In this document: positions 9,299 to 18,523 of the stretch, one piece after another | Layout of the letters: the number at the start of each line of letters is the position of its first letter | Numbering within the stretch: the stretch's first letter is position 1 | Assembly: GCA_028687935.1 (NCBI GenBank) | Contig: JAQTZE010000008.1 | Coordinates: forward strand, 53,841 to 117,840 | Direction: 5' to 3' | DNA: 64,000 nt | From: Sulfurimonas sp. | Lineage (GTDB): Bacteria; Campylobacterota; Campylobacteria; Campylobacterales; Sulfurimonadaceae | Notes under the pieces: generated by a model | Told to the model about the DNA's origin: nothing | Seen by the model: only the letters and a program-made list of their open reading frames with translations | Databases searched by the model: none | Made by a program: the position numbers and the translations under genes

Positions 9299-9369
9299 TA
9301 AGGAATAAAGTCCCTTATGCTTCGATCACGTTCCTGTGGCGACTAAACCTTGCCTCTTTCGAGGCAGAG
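9299..9369 (+). repeat. Structured intergenic element, copy B (downstream of nusA)
   Basis: About 70 nt that align with copy C at 43824-43894: AAGGAATA.AGTCCCTT with a local inverted repeat, then CTTCG, CTGTGGC, ACTAAA and TGCCTCTTTCGAGGCAGAG, which forms a GCCTC/GAGGC hairpin (9351-9366). It lies between the stop codons of nusA and the convergent permease gene. It is followed by a second hairpin, TCCCAAGT..ACTTGGGA (9382-9400), so together the region could serve as a bidirectional terminator. Confidence 0.6.
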
Positions 9370-9381
9370 ATTTTTTCTCGT

Positions 9382-9400
9382 TCCCAAGTTGTACTTGGGA
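9382..9400. terminator. Hairpin between convergent nusA and permease genes
   Basis: TCCCAAGT and ACTTGGGA form an 8-bp stem with a 3-nt loop. On the minus strand the stem is followed by ACGAGAAAAAATC and on the plus strand by ATGCATAC; neither is a strong U-tract, so the terminator call is tentative. Confidence 0.35.
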
Positions 9401-9421
9401 ATGCATACTCCAACTCTACTT

Positions 9422-10381
9422 TTAGCTGCGTTTCATATATGGGTTTAAACGCAGCAGTATCAAATCCGCAAACATATTTCCAATCAGTGTCAAAAACGCA
9501 GTGATCATCAATGTCCCCATAATAATCGGGTAATCTCTACTCAGAGCGCTCATAAAGAAAAGTTGTCCCATTCCCTCGATACCAAAAATAGACTCCAAAA
9601 TAACACTTCCACCAATAAGTCCTGGCAATGAAAGACCCAAGAGCGTGACTATTGGCGGCAGAAGATTTGGCAAAATATAAAAACGCAGCAGTTCTTTTCG
9701 CTCAAGTCCACGAGAGAGTGCAAAATAGTAATAATCACTTTTGAGTATTTCTAAAGTGAGCGAGCGAATATAGATAATCATACTCCCAAGTCCAACAAAA
9801 ATCATTACACTTATAGGCAGAGTCAAGTGCCAAGCCATATCGACATAGTTCATAAAACCTGTTTTTTCCTCTATGGAGTGTAAGCCGGAGATAGGAAAAA
9901 GAGTGAGATTGACGCTTAATAGGATGATAAAAATAAGTGCCAAATAAAAAGAAGGCATAGAAAAAGAGACCAAAGATATCTGACGGATGATATAGTCAGT
10001 TTTCTTTTCATAATTTAAAGCCGCTTTAATACCTAAATACAGAGAAAGAGCAAAAACACTCACAAGAGCAATAAGATTCATCGCTAAAGTCACAGGCAAT
10101 CGTTTGAGTATTTCACTACTTACATCCTGCCCTGAAACAAAAGAGATGCCAAAATTTAGTGTTACAATATTTATAACCCAGTCAAAATACTGCTGCGGGA
10201 GAGATTTATCAAGTCCGTAGACAGCTTTAAGTTGTTCTATCGCCTCTTTTGTCATATTTGGATTGAGTTCACCTGCTCCAAAGAAGCTGTTGGGCGCAGC
10301 ATGTATCGCCAAAAAAGATATAAGAGATATAAGAAACAACATAAAGAGTATGTAAAAAAGTTTTTTGAGTATTTGTGTCAT
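9422..10381 (-). CDS. ABC transporter permease, DppB/OppB family (orphan)
   Basis: A 319-residue integral membrane protein with about six helices and the binding-protein-dependent permease signature near residue 215 (SRGLERKELLRFYILPN; EAA-type loop). The N-terminal IHAAPNSFFGAGE matches the DppB/OppB/GsiC type of dipeptide, oligopeptide or nickel permeases. No partner permease, ATPase or binding protein is present in the window, so the complex must be completed elsewhere or the gene is an orphan. The last four codons (Lys-Arg-Ser-stop) fall inside a perfect 9-bp inverted repeat built from the AAACGCAG 8-mer. Confidence 0.88.
   Translation of the reverse strand: MTQILKKLFYILFMLFLISLISFLAIHAAPNSFFGAGELNPNMTKEAIEQLKAVYGLDKSLPQQYFDWVINIVTLNFGISFVSGQDVSSEILKRLPVTLAMNLIALVSVFALSLYLGIKAALNYEKKTDYIIRQISLVSFSMPSFYLALIFIILLSVNLTLFPISGLHSIEEKTGFMNYVDMAWHLTLPISVMIFVGLGSMIIYIRSLTLEILKSDYYYFALSRGLERKELLRFYILPNLLPPIVTLLGLSLPGLIGGSVILESIFGIEGMGQLFFMSALSRDYPIIMGTLMITAFLTLIGNMFADLILLRLNPYMKRS
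9425..9455. repeat. Inverted pair of AAACGCAG 8-mers at a gene end
   Basis: GCTGCGTTT (9425-9433) and AAACGCAGC (9447-9455) form a perfect 9-bp inverted repeat with a 13-nt spacer, overlapping the 3' end of the permease gene. Inverted uptake-sequence pairs at gene ends are well known in Neisseria and Haemophilus, where they can double as terminators. Confidence 0.7.
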
Positions 10382-10401
10382 AAGTGGATTATAGCAAAAA
10401 A

Positions 10402-10475
10402 GAGAATAATGTTCATTCTCGTAAAAAGATTTTTTAGGTCAGTAAAAAGCCTCAAAACAGGAATGAGAATGAACA
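10402..10475. promoter_or_regulatory. Repeated GAGAAT/ATTCTC operator-like sites upstream of the permease
   Basis: The first 100 nt upstream of the permease start hold three related half-sites: GAGAAT (10402-10407), TGTTCATTCTC (10410-10420) and its exact inverse GAGAATGAACA (10465-10475). The last two make an 11-bp perfect inverted repeat across 44 nt. The spacing suits a repressor operator, possibly a Fur-like site, or a loose hairpin after the porin terminator. Confidence 0.35.
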
Positions 10476-10485
10476 AAGAGGAATG

Positions 10486-10516
10486 AAAAAAACATGCCCT
10501 AGCTAGCTAGAGCATG
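10486..10516 (-). terminator. Rho-independent terminator of the porin gene
   Basis: Read on the minus strand after the porin stop codon: CATGCTCTAG, CTAG, CTAGGGCATG, then seven T residues. This is a near-perfect stem with one mismatch and a canonical U-tract, as expected for a highly expressed single-gene transcript. Confidence 0.85.
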
Positions 10517-10523
10517 GACGAAA

Positions 10524-11756
10524 TTAGAAGTTGTAAGTTAAATATGCTTGTAAATAATTAACTGCATCTGTATCAGTAACACCACTGTCATAGTTAATAT
10601 AAGCTAATGTAGTATCTAAAGGACCAAATGATTTAGATAATGTAACAGTGACTTCTTTTGCTGTTGCATCTGGATTCACAGAAGAGTCGTTACCATGATC
10701 AGCAGATGAATAGCTTGCATACAGATCTACTAAGCCATTTACTGGACTTTCAATAACTATATTATAAGCCTTTGTATCTGTTGCACTCACATTTCCAAAT
10801 GCCCACCACATTTCAGTATATAGTTTTGAAGAAGCTGCCGAGTATGAACCTAATGTTGCATAATTTGCACCAACTGTTGTAATTGATCCACCTACATTGT
10901 CATTAGACGTACTTGAATATGCAGCAGATAAAGTAGCTATATCTTTAATTTCATAGCCTGCTTTTAGTGCATATGCAGATTGTTTAGAATCTGTTACTGC
11001 TGTTTGATCATCTTGAGCTGTATATTGTGCACCAAGAATAAATCCAGACATACTTAAATCAGCTTGTAGCCAAGAAGAGTTTACAATACGAGTAGCATCA
11101 TAATACCAAGCTTGCACGTTTAATGGTTTAAATGAATTATTCACTGCACCAACTGCATAAGCACCATTGTAAAATTGATTAAACGTTGTATTTGAAACAT
11201 TATCATTATCAACAGTCACACCACCACCAGCACCAAGAGTACCTGATGGATGAAGTAATGTAGCGCCATTACTTGAGCCAACATATGCACCAACCAATGT
11301 AGTATCAGGAATATCTTGATTTATTAAAACACCTGCTTCAAATGTATTTGTAGCCATTGACCATTTTTCAGTATATACCAATGGAGTGTCTAACTCCATA
11401 CGTCCAACTTTTGCAGTTGTTTTACCAAGAGTTCCCGCAATCCAAGCCTCATCAAACCAATATGAGTCTTTTGGACTCCCCTCCCAAACTTTAGCTACCA
11501 TTTGATTTTCTAAACCTAAACTAGATAATCCTTGAACAGATACGCCAGCACTAACACCTTCAGTTAAATCAGCAGTAAGACCAACATTGATTCCAGCTTG
11601 TGCCATTGAATTTTCATAATCAGTTAAAGAGTACTGACCCTCATCACTTGTACTATAGAACAATTTAGCATCACCAGCCACTTTTACATTTTCAATTGCG
11701 AATGCACTTGAACCTATTAGTAGCGCAGCTACTAAACTCATTTTTGTTAATTTCAT
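10524..11756 (-). CDS. Major outer-membrane porin-like beta-barrel protein
   Basis: A 410-residue secreted protein with a classic signal peptide (MKLTKMSLVAALLIGSSAFA, cleavage after residue 20) followed by alternating beta-strand patterns, many Ser/Thr/Gly/Asn turns, no internal hydrophobic helices and a C-terminal aromatic residue (YLTYNF) for BAM recognition. It most resembles the porins of Campylobacterota. Base use is AT-richer and more uniform than in neighbours, as in highly expressed genes. AGGAGAATTA precedes the ATG, and a strong terminator follows at 10486-10516, so it is monocistronic. The substrate cannot be inferred. Confidence 0.82.
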   Translation of the reverse strand: MKLTKMSLVAALLIGSSAFAIENVKVAGDAKLFYSTSDEGQYSLTDYENSMAQAGINVGLTADLTEGVSAGVSVQGLSSLGLENQMVAKVWEGSPKDSYWFDEAWIAGTLGKTTAKVGRMELDTPLVYTEKWSMATNTFEAGVLINQDIPDTTLVGAYVGSSNGATLLHPSGTLGAGGGVTVDNDNVSNTTFNQFYNGAYAVGAVNNSFKPLNVQAWYYDATRIVNSSWLQADLSMSGFILGAQYTAQDDQTAVTDSKQSAYALKAGYEIKDIATLSAAYSSTSNDNVGGSITTVGANYATLGSYSAASSKLYTEMWWAFGNVSATDTKAYNIVIESPVNGLVDLYASYSSADHGNDSSVNPDATAKEVTVTLSKSFGPLDTTLAYINYDSGVTDTDAVNYLQAYLTYNF

Positions 11757-11890
11757 TAATTCTCCTTTTTGTTACAACACAAAATTTATCTTGTATCATA
11801 TTTTGTGCAAGAATTGTAACACAGGAGTGAATTAGAGTTGGGCATTAAAGTGATTAAATTTTAATCAATTGATTTGTGTATACTTTTGCC

Positions 11891-12250
11891 ATGAAAAAAA
11901 TAATCACAGCAACAACAGTAACATTCACTGCGTTTCTACTCTGTGCATGTAGCACAGACAAAGTAGTCAACCCATCACAAAACAGTGCGCTCAACAGTGT
12001 CACAAATTCTACAAAAGAAAAACCAGGTGCTATGCAATCGTCTTTGGATAATTGGATGGAGACAAAATGGACACCAAGTGTGGAAAACAATCCTGAGATA
12101 AAAGAGAAGTATTCAGATAAAGAGAGAGATTTTAAATTGCAAGAGTATGTTGAAAAAGCGGAACTCTATGCAAAAGAGAATAATGAATCAGATGGTGATT
12201 CGCATGTAGAAAAAATAAATTCGCTTCCTGTTATTGGGAAAACAAAATAA
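11891..12250 (+). CDS. Small lipoprotein of unknown function
   Basis: About 119 residues from the chosen ATG at 11891; an earlier in-frame ATG at 11876 would place five residues before the Lys-Lys signal start. The signal peptide MKKIITATTVTFTAFLLCAC ends in a lipobox-like LCAC, so Cys20 is probably lipidated. The mature part is hydrophilic and charged, with no recognised domain. It is divergent from the porin gene, and no functional link is evident. A CTGCGTTT 8-mer lies within the signal-peptide codons. Confidence 0.75.
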   Translation: MKKIITATTVTFTAFLLCACSTDKVVNPSQNSALNSVTNSTKEKPGAMQSSLDNWMETKWTPSVENNPEIKEKYSDKERDFKLQEYVEKAELYAKENNESDGDSHVEKINSLPVIGKTK

Positions 12251-12253
12251 CTA

Positions 12254-12348
12254 AAAGCGTGCAATCGTAGATTGCCACGCTATGCTCGCGATGACAGAGA
12301 CTGTCGTCTAGCGAAATTTTTAGACAAACCCGTGGCAGTCTAAAATAG
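12254..12348. repeat. Three-hairpin intergenic repeat, possible bidirectional terminator
   Basis: Between the converging lipoprotein and fabI genes lie three adjacent inverted repeats: GCGTGCAATC/GATTGCCACGC (one-base bulge), TCGCGATGACAG/CTGTCGTCTAGCGA (imperfect), and TTTAGAC/GTCTAAA. The first two resemble a dispersed proteobacterial palindromic repeat of the kind containing CTCGCGATGAC. No T-tract follows closely, so termination is a guess. Confidence 0.5.
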
Positions 12349-12352
12349 ACTC

Positions 12353-13180
<828 letters not shown>

Positions 13181-13906
13181 TTACTTTTCTCCTGCTATTT
13201 TTTCTATTTGATCTGCATACGATACCATTGAACAAAAATGTTCAAGATACAGCGCAGCACTTCCAACCAAAATGCCATCTACGTTTTGAAGTTCTAAAAC
13301 CTCTTTGGCATTGGTAACTTTCACACTTCCACCATAAAGCATAGGTGCGGGTGATTTTCTCTTGAGCTCTTTGTGGATATTTTCTATCTCTTCAAGCGTC
13401 GGAGTAAGTCCCGTACCAATAGCCCAAACAGGCTCATACGCAATGATAAGATCTTTATACTCTGTATCTATTCCCTCATATTGGGCAGATATATACTCCA
13501 TCATCTTCTCATGACCCGCTTCGCGCACAGTAAGTGGCTCGCCAATACAATAGATGATTTTAAATCCTTGACTCTTGTAAAACGCGAACTTCTTCACTAA
13601 AGACTCTTGCGTTTCACCTAAGATATGACGACGTTCGCTATGTCCTATAAGAATCGTTTTTATACCGAACTCTTCTAAATGTTCAAGCCCTATTTCTCCG
13701 GTAAACGCACCGTTTTGCACAGGATATGCATTTTGAGCTCCGACAACGACAGAAGACTTCTCATGATAGTCTAAGCTCGAAGTTGCCGGAAAGACAAAGA
13801 CCTCTTGCCCTGACTTGCTCTCATTTAAAAACTTCTCCAATCCCTTAATATACTTATTTGTCTTATCGCGAGTCAGATTTGTTTTTAAATTCGCAGCTAA
13901 TATCAT
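13181..13906 (-). CDS. tpiA: Triosephosphate isomerase
   Basis: TIM-barrel enzyme interconverting dihydroxyacetone phosphate and glyceraldehyde-3-phosphate. Catalytic residues are visible: Lys8 (AANLKTN), His89 (IGHSERR) and Glu158 in AYEPVWAIGTG, plus the phosphate-binding LYGGSV near the C-terminus. At 241 residues it is slightly shorter than the usual 250. It is 3 nt downstream of pgk and 3 nt upstream of fabI in one operon. In an autotroph the flux is expected to be gluconeogenic, from the reductive TCA cycle. Confidence 0.95.
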   Translation of the reverse strand: MILAANLKTNLTRDKTNKYIKGLEKFLNESKSGQEVFVFPATSSLDYHEKSSVVVGAQNAYPVQNGAFTGEIGLEHLEEFGIKTILIGHSERRHILGETQESLVKKFAFYKSQGFKIIYCIGEPLTVREAGHEKMMEYISAQYEGIDTEYKDLIIAYEPVWAIGTGLTPTLEEIENIHKELKRKSPAPMLYGGSVKVTNAKEVLELQNVDGILVGSAALYLEHFCSMVSYADQIEKIAGEK

Positions 13907-13909
13907 TTT

Positions 13910-15112
13910 TTACTCTTCTTCTTTTTTTATAAGTGGCAAAACACCAGGTAGTACTTTACCCTCAAGCAGTTCAAGCGAAGCTCCGCCACCTGTAGATATA
14001 AAAGTCATCTCTTCATCTAGTCCAATACGCTGCACAAGGTCTGCTGTATCTCCCCCACCAACGACTGTAGTCGCATAGCTATCAGCTACAAAGTGTGCTA
14101 TTTTAGACGATCCGCGAGCGAATTTATCCATCTCATAGACACCCATAGGGCCATTCCAGAGAACTGTTTGCACATCATTGAGACCTTCACGATACAATCT
14201 TACAGTTGCGGGCCCGATATCAAGACCCATCCATCCGTTTGGTATCTCTTGCGCTGTAACAATTTTACTGACTGCGTCTTCAGAAAATCTATCTGCCGCG
14301 ATAACATCGACAGGAAGATAAAATCTCACTCCAAGTCTTTTCGCTTCATCCATAATATGTTGCGCATCTTCAAGAAGGTCATCTTCAACAAGTGAAGCGC
14401 CAATGTGGTAGCCCATTTGTTTTAAAAATGTAAACGCCATACCGCCACCGATAAAGATTTTATCAACACGTGGAAGAAGGTTCACAAGTGCTTCAAGTTT
14501 ACCTGATACTTTTGAACCACCGACGATAGCAGCAAAAGGACGCACTGGATTTTCTATAAGTTTTCCAAAAAACTGGATCTCTTTTTGAAGTAAATATCCT
14601 GCCGCCTTGTGATCATCATCAAAAAAGTGTGTGATACCTTCAACAGATGCATGCGCACGATGTGAAACGCCAAAAGCATCATTGATATAAAACTCAGCCA
14701 TTTGCGCCAATTGTTCTGCAAATTCTTTATTATTTTTAGTCTCGCCAGCTTCAAAACGGATATTTTCTAAAAGCAAGATTTGTGCGCCTTTAAGTGCAGC
14801 AACTTTTTGCTTTGCATCTTCACCGATAACATCATTTGCCATGATAATATCTTTTTTTAGCAGCTGATTCAGTCTTCTTGCCACTGGTGCAAGTGAATAT
14901 TTCATATCCACTTCGCCATCTGGACGACCTAAATGTGAAGCTAAAATAACTGCACAATTTTGATCAAGACAATGGCTAATAGTAGCAAGTGCAGAACGGA
15001 TACGTCTATCATCTGAGATATTTCCAAAATCATCCATTGGGACGTTGAAGTCACATCTGATAAATACTTTTTTATCTGCTAAATCTAAATGTTTAATATT
15101 TAATAATTCCAA
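13910..15112 (-). CDS. pgk: Phosphoglycerate kinase
   Basis: A 400-residue two-domain kinase interconverting 1,3-bisphosphoglycerate/ADP and 3-phosphoglycerate/ATP. Signature regions are [10 protein letters not shown] near residue 20, [10 protein letters not shown] near 60, [14 protein letters not shown] in the middle and [14 protein letters not shown] at the C-terminus. The start is TTG, supported by AGGA seven bases upstream and by alignment of the N-terminus; no ATG fits. It follows gap by 8 nt. The exact AAACGCAG 8-mer is absent from this whole operon. Confidence 0.96.
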   Translation of the reverse strand: MELLNIKHLDLADKKVFIRCDFNVPMDDFGNISDDRRIRSALATISHCLDQNCAVILASHLGRPDGEVDMKYSLAPVARRLNQLLKKDIIMANDVIGEDAKQKVAALKGAQILLLENIRFEAGETKNNKEFAEQLAQMAEFYINDAFGVSHRAHASVEGITHFFDDDHKAAGYLLQKEIQFFGKLIENPVRPFAAIVGGSKVSGKLEALVNLLPRVDKIFIGGGMAFTFLKQMGYHIGASLVEDDLLEDAQHIMDEAKRLGVRFYLPVDVIAADRFSEDAVSKIVTAQEIPNGWMGLDIGPATVRLYREGLNDVQTVLWNGPMGVYEMDKFARGSSKIAHFVADSYATTVVGGGDTADLVQRIGLDEEMTFISTGGGASLELLEGKVLPGVLPLIKKEEE

Positions 15113-15120
15113 ACTTTATC

Positions 15121-16122
15121 CTATTTACTGATATGTATTGCCATGTCGATAAGTCTCATGGAGTAACCCCACTCATTATCATACCACGCCATGATTTTTA
15201 CCATATTACCGCCAATAACTTGTGTCAAATCTTCGGCAACGATAGAGCTATAAGGAGAGCCTACAAAATCTTGAGATACACGCATCTCTTTATCCATAAG
15301 TAAAAGACCTTTGAGTCTATTGTTTGCTGCTTCGTTAAATACTGCTGTCACCTCTTCTTTTGTAGTATCTTTTGAGACAAGTACATTCAAGTCCACCATA
15401 GAAACGTCAGGTGTCGGAACACGGACACTTTGGCCATGAAGTTTTCCTAGAAGCTGAGGCATAACAAGAGAGATAGCTTTTGCAGCACCCGTTGTAGTCG
15501 GGATCATATTGATAGCGCCAGCACGAGCACGACGCTTATCTTTTGAGTGTTTAACATCTAAAATATTTTGATCATTTGTATACGAGTGGATAGTCGTCAT
15601 AAGACCTTTTTCTATACCAAAAGCATCATCAAGAACTTTAGCAACAGGACCTAGACAGTTTGTTGTACATGAAGCGTTTGAGACGATTTTTTGACCAGCA
15701 TAAGTCTCTTCATTGACACCCATAACAAAAGTAGGAGTCTCTTTGTCTTTTGCAGGAGCTGAAAAAAGAACTTTTTCAACACCATTATCAATATGTACCT
15801 GAGCACTCTCTTGCGTTAAGAAAACACCTGTACACTCAAGAACCATATCAGCACCACAATCAGCAAACTTCAAGTTTTTAGGATCACGGTCTGAGAAAAC
15901 TTTTACTTTTTGACCATCAATACTAATGTAATGTTCATCTATCTGAATAACTTCACTTTTAAAAGTTCCATGCACAGAATCATTTTTGAGAAGGTACAAC
16001 ATCATATCCATGCTTGCCATATCATTGATAGCTACTATCTCTACATCGTCTCTTTTAGCAGCTATACGAGCTACACAACGACCAATTCTACCAAATCCGT
16101 TAATTGCTATTTTAAGTGCCAT
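15121..16122 (-). CDS. gap: Glyceraldehyde-3-phosphate dehydrogenase (NAD-type)
   Basis: A 333-residue GAPDH. The N-terminal Rossmann motif INGFGRIGR is followed by Asp34 (AINDMAS), indicating NAD preference; catalytic Cys152 is in SNASCTTNC and His179 in TTIHSYT. It is the first gene of gap-pgk-tpiA-fabI. The promoter region at 16123-16186 is shared with divergent nadD. Autotrophs can run this enzyme in the gluconeogenic direction. Confidence 0.96.
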   Translation of the reverse strand: MALKIAINGFGRIGRCVARIAAKRDDVEIVAINDMASMDMMLYLLKNDSVHGTFKSEVIQIDEHYISIDGQKVKVFSDRDPKNLKFADCGADMVLECTGVFLTQESAQVHIDNGVEKVLFSAPAKDKETPTFVMGVNEETYAGQKIVSNASCTTNCLGPVAKVLDDAFGIEKGLMTTIHSYTNDQNILDVKHSKDKRRARAGAINMIPTTTGAAKAISLVMPQLLGKLHGQSVRVPTPDVSMVDLNVLVSKDTTKEEVTAVFNEAANNRLKGLLLMDKEMRVSQDFVGSPYSSIVAEDLTQVIGGNMVKIMAWYDNEWGYSMRLIDMAIHISK

Positions 16123-16169
16123 TATATATCCTATATAAAATTAATTCGATTATTTTATCTAAAATAAGT

Positions 16170-16175
16170 TATAAT
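16170..16175 (+). promoter_or_regulatory. -10 element of nadD; nearly leaderless transcript
   Basis: TATAAT ends only 11 nt before the nadD ATG, and the sequence between is AT-only apart from one C, with no Shine-Dalgarno. If transcription starts 6-8 nt downstream, the leader would be about 5 nt or less. Confidence 0.5.
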
Positions 16176-16186
16176 TCTTATTAAAT

Positions 16187-16729
16187 ATGGAATCTGTTGC
16201 ACTTTTTGGTGGTTCTTTTGACCCACCGCACATCGGTCATGTAGCGGTTGTAAACTCTTTACAAAAGCTAAATATTATTGATAAAATTATTGTCATGCCT
16301 GCTTTTTTAAATCCATTTAAAACTCTTTCTCATGCTTCACCCGAGCAAAGACTGCGATGGTTAAGAGATATTTTTTTATCTTATAAAAATGTAATCATTG
16401 ATGATTTTGAGATCAAGCAAAAGTACAAAGTACCTTCCATAGAAAGTGTAAAACACCTTCTTAAAACGTATAAAAAAGTTTATCTTGTTATCGGTGCAGA
16501 CAACTTGGCGGATTTTCCAAAATGGAAAGAGTACGACGAGTTGTCCAAATTGATAACTTTGATTGTCGCCCCTCGTGGTGAAATCAAAATACCTGAGAAC
16601 TTTCTCATACTTGAAGTTGATGAAAAAATATCCTCTTCAGAGCTTAGAGAGAAGATGGATAGTACAATGTTACCTGCGTGCAGTGCACAAGAGATTATAA
16701 AATACTACAAGGAAAAAAATGCAAAATAG
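16187..16729 (+). CDS. nadD: Nicotinate-nucleotide adenylyltransferase
   Basis: Nucleotidyltransferase making deamido-NAD from nicotinate mononucleotide and ATP. The 180-residue protein opens with GGSFDPPHIGH, holding the (H/T)xGH motif at residues 15-18, and ends with a SSSELREK region corresponding to the ISSTxIR motif. The start is fixed by the family N-terminus although no Shine-Dalgarno is visible. It overlaps rsfS by 11 nt; the nadD-rsfS pair is widely conserved. Confidence 0.93.
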   Translation: MESVALFGGSFDPPHIGHVAVVNSLQKLNIIDKIIVMPAFLNPFKTLSHASPEQRLRWLRDIFLSYKNVIIDDFEIKQKYKVPSIESVKHLLKTYKKVYLVIGADNLADFPKWKEYDELSKLITLIVAPRGEIKIPENFLILEVDEKISSSELREKMDSTMLPACSAQEIIKYYKEKNAK

Positions 16730-17048
16730 AATAGAGAGAATTACAAGCGTACTCGACAACAATAAAGCTGAGGCTATAGAAGTCTTCGACTTAAGAGAAA
16801 AGAACTACTTTGTGGATTATGCCATCATCGCATCATCTCTTGGTACAAAACATACTTATGCTCTATTAGATCACCTCAGAAAAGATATCAAACCTGCTGA
16901 AAAATTCAATAATATTGATGAAAGCGGAGACTGGATCGTTATCGATTTAGGAGATATCCTCATCCACATCATGACTCCTGAATATAGAGTTAAATATGAT
17001 ATGGAAGCTTTTTTAACATCACTTACAAATGGAAGAGAAGGAGAGTAA
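16719..17048 (+). CDS. rsfS: Ribosomal silencing factor RsfS
   Basis: A 109-residue RsfS/Iojap protein that binds L14 of the 50S subunit and blocks subunit joining when nutrients are scarce. Family features are the EVFDLREKNYFVDYAIIAS region near residue 22 and WIVIDLGDILIHIM near residue 75. It overlaps nadD by 11 nt and is convergent with mltF, with only 9 nt between stop codons. Confidence 0.93.
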   Translation: MQNRIERITSVLDNNKAEAIEVFDLREKNYFVDYAIIASSLGTKHTYALLDHLRKDIKPAEKFNNIDESGDWIVIDLGDILIHIMTPEYRVKYDMEAFLTSLTNGREGE

Positions 17049-17057
17049 AAACTCTTC

Positions 17058-18500
17058 TTACTTCATAAGTTTCGTACTCTCCGCGTTTACATTCACGCGG
17101 GAAGACTCCTCAAACGCATTCTCTAAAATATCTTTATAGTTATATATAGACTCCACATACTTCACTGGTTCATCCCCTCGAGCATATCCATACTTTAAAT
17201 CTTTATAATATTTTTTTTGAGCCAAAAGCGGCAGTACTTTTTTCAACTCACTCCATACATTTTCATTGAGATTGAGTTTTTTTGCTAAGAGCATCGCGTC
17301 TTCTATATGTGCCATACCTACATTATATGCAGCAAGAGCAAATTTCAACCTATTTTCACCCTCGACTTCTGGAGGAACAAGCTTCAGCATCTCAACAATA
17401 TGTCTTGTACCGCCATCGATACTTTGAGAAGGGTCTACTCTATCTGCTACTCCGAGCATTTTAGCTGTATTATTGGTAAGCATCATCAAACCACGGACCC
17501 CTGTAAAACTTTTTGCATTTGGATTCCAATGAGATTCTTGATATCCAATAGCTGCCAAGAGCGTCCATGAGACGTTGTGATCACTTGAAGCTTTAGAAAA
17601 AAGTTCTTGAAACTTTGGAAGACGAGTCTTGATACGATTATAAAACATCTTTGTATTGTAATAATCAAAGAACATGATATAGCCACTATGGTGATCTTTA
17701 AGTGCCGCCATAGCACCACTTTGGTTGAAACTGTTCAGCCATTCGTACATACTCGATGCAAGTCCCTTGGAGTTTGGCGCGAGTACCCAGGCAAGTTGTT
17801 CTCTTCCGCTGATAGTAAACGCCATTGCAATTTCAGGGAAATAACGAAGATTTATCGAATAGACATTGGAATCCGCGATAGTACAATCAATCTCATTTTG
17901 CGAGACTTTTTGTAAAAGTTCTTCTGTTGAATATTCGGCTGTTAAGGTTACATTGAGATCAAAACCTTCGTTCTGTAAAGCCTGTATTGTTTCACTGTAG
18001 CTCGTATCCTCACCTATCATGATTCTAAGTCCAGCAAGACCTTCAACGTCATTTGGGAAGTTTTTCGTATTGAGCATACCGCGGTAACAAATTACCTGCT
18101 GCTGCACTTCAAGGTAGGCTGGACCGAAATTAAATGTATCTTCTCTGAGTGGAGTCTTTGCAAGTGCTGCAGAAGTGATATGGATATCTGGATTTTTACT
18201 CAGTTCTATTGCTTCTTTTGTTGTATGAGCGACTGTAATATTTAATCCAACACCCAAATAATCTGCATACGCCTTGAGAAGGTCATACTCAAATCCCTGC
18301 TCTCCATCTGTACCTATATAAAACGTTGAAGGAGAGTTTAAAAGGACAACATTGAGAAGTTTATCTTTTTTAATTTTTTCTAAAATGCTTGGATACTGTA
18401 TTTCATGTATAGGCAGGTACGCAGAGTGGCTAAGCCATCCAAATACGAAAAATGAGAGTGCAAAAAGCACCAAAGAAAAGCTATTGGGAGTTTTTTTCAT
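17058..18500 (-). CDS. mltF: Membrane-bound lytic murein transglycosylase F
   Basis: A 480-residue periplasmic peptidoglycan lyase anchored by an N-terminal hydrophobic helix (about residues 8-28). Residues 45-270 form a solute-binding-protein-type (SBP_bac_3) regulatory domain; residues 300-450 form the SLT catalytic domain with Glu322 in GYQESHWNP and the GVRGLMMLT motif. This two-domain order defines MltF. It begins 24 nt after the sensor-kinase stop, so the response regulator, kinase and mltF are probably co-transcribed, linking signal sensing to wall remodelling. Confidence 0.92.
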   Translation of the reverse strand: MKKTPNSFSLVLFALSFFVFGWLSHSAYLPIHEIQYPSILEKIKKDKLLNVVLLNSPSTFYIGTDGEQGFEYDLLKAYADYLGVGLNITVAHTTKEAIELSKNPDIHITSAALAKTPLREDTFNFGPAYLEVQQQVICYRGMLNTKNFPNDVEGLAGLRIMIGEDTSYSETIQALQNEGFDLNVTLTAEYSTEELLQKVSQNEIDCTIADSNVYSINLRYFPEIAMAFTISGREQLAWVLAPNSKGLASSMYEWLNSFNQSGAMAALKDHHSGYIMFFDYYNTKMFYNRIKTRLPKFQELFSKASSDHNVSWTLLAAIGYQESHWNPNAKSFTGVRGLMMLTNNTAKMLGVADRVDPSQSIDGGTRHIVEMLKLVPPEVEGENRLKFALAAYNVGMAHIEDAMLLAKKLNLNENVWSELKKVLPLLAQKKYYKDLKYGYARGDEPVKYVESIYNYKDILENAFEESSRVNVNAESTKLMK

Positions 18501-18523
18501 TCTAAAAGTTTACTTATATAAAC

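Noticed and set aside
17085..17101. CCGCGT/ACGCGG hairpin near the mltF stop as a terminator
   Set aside because: It lies within the coding region, has only six pairs and no T-tract.
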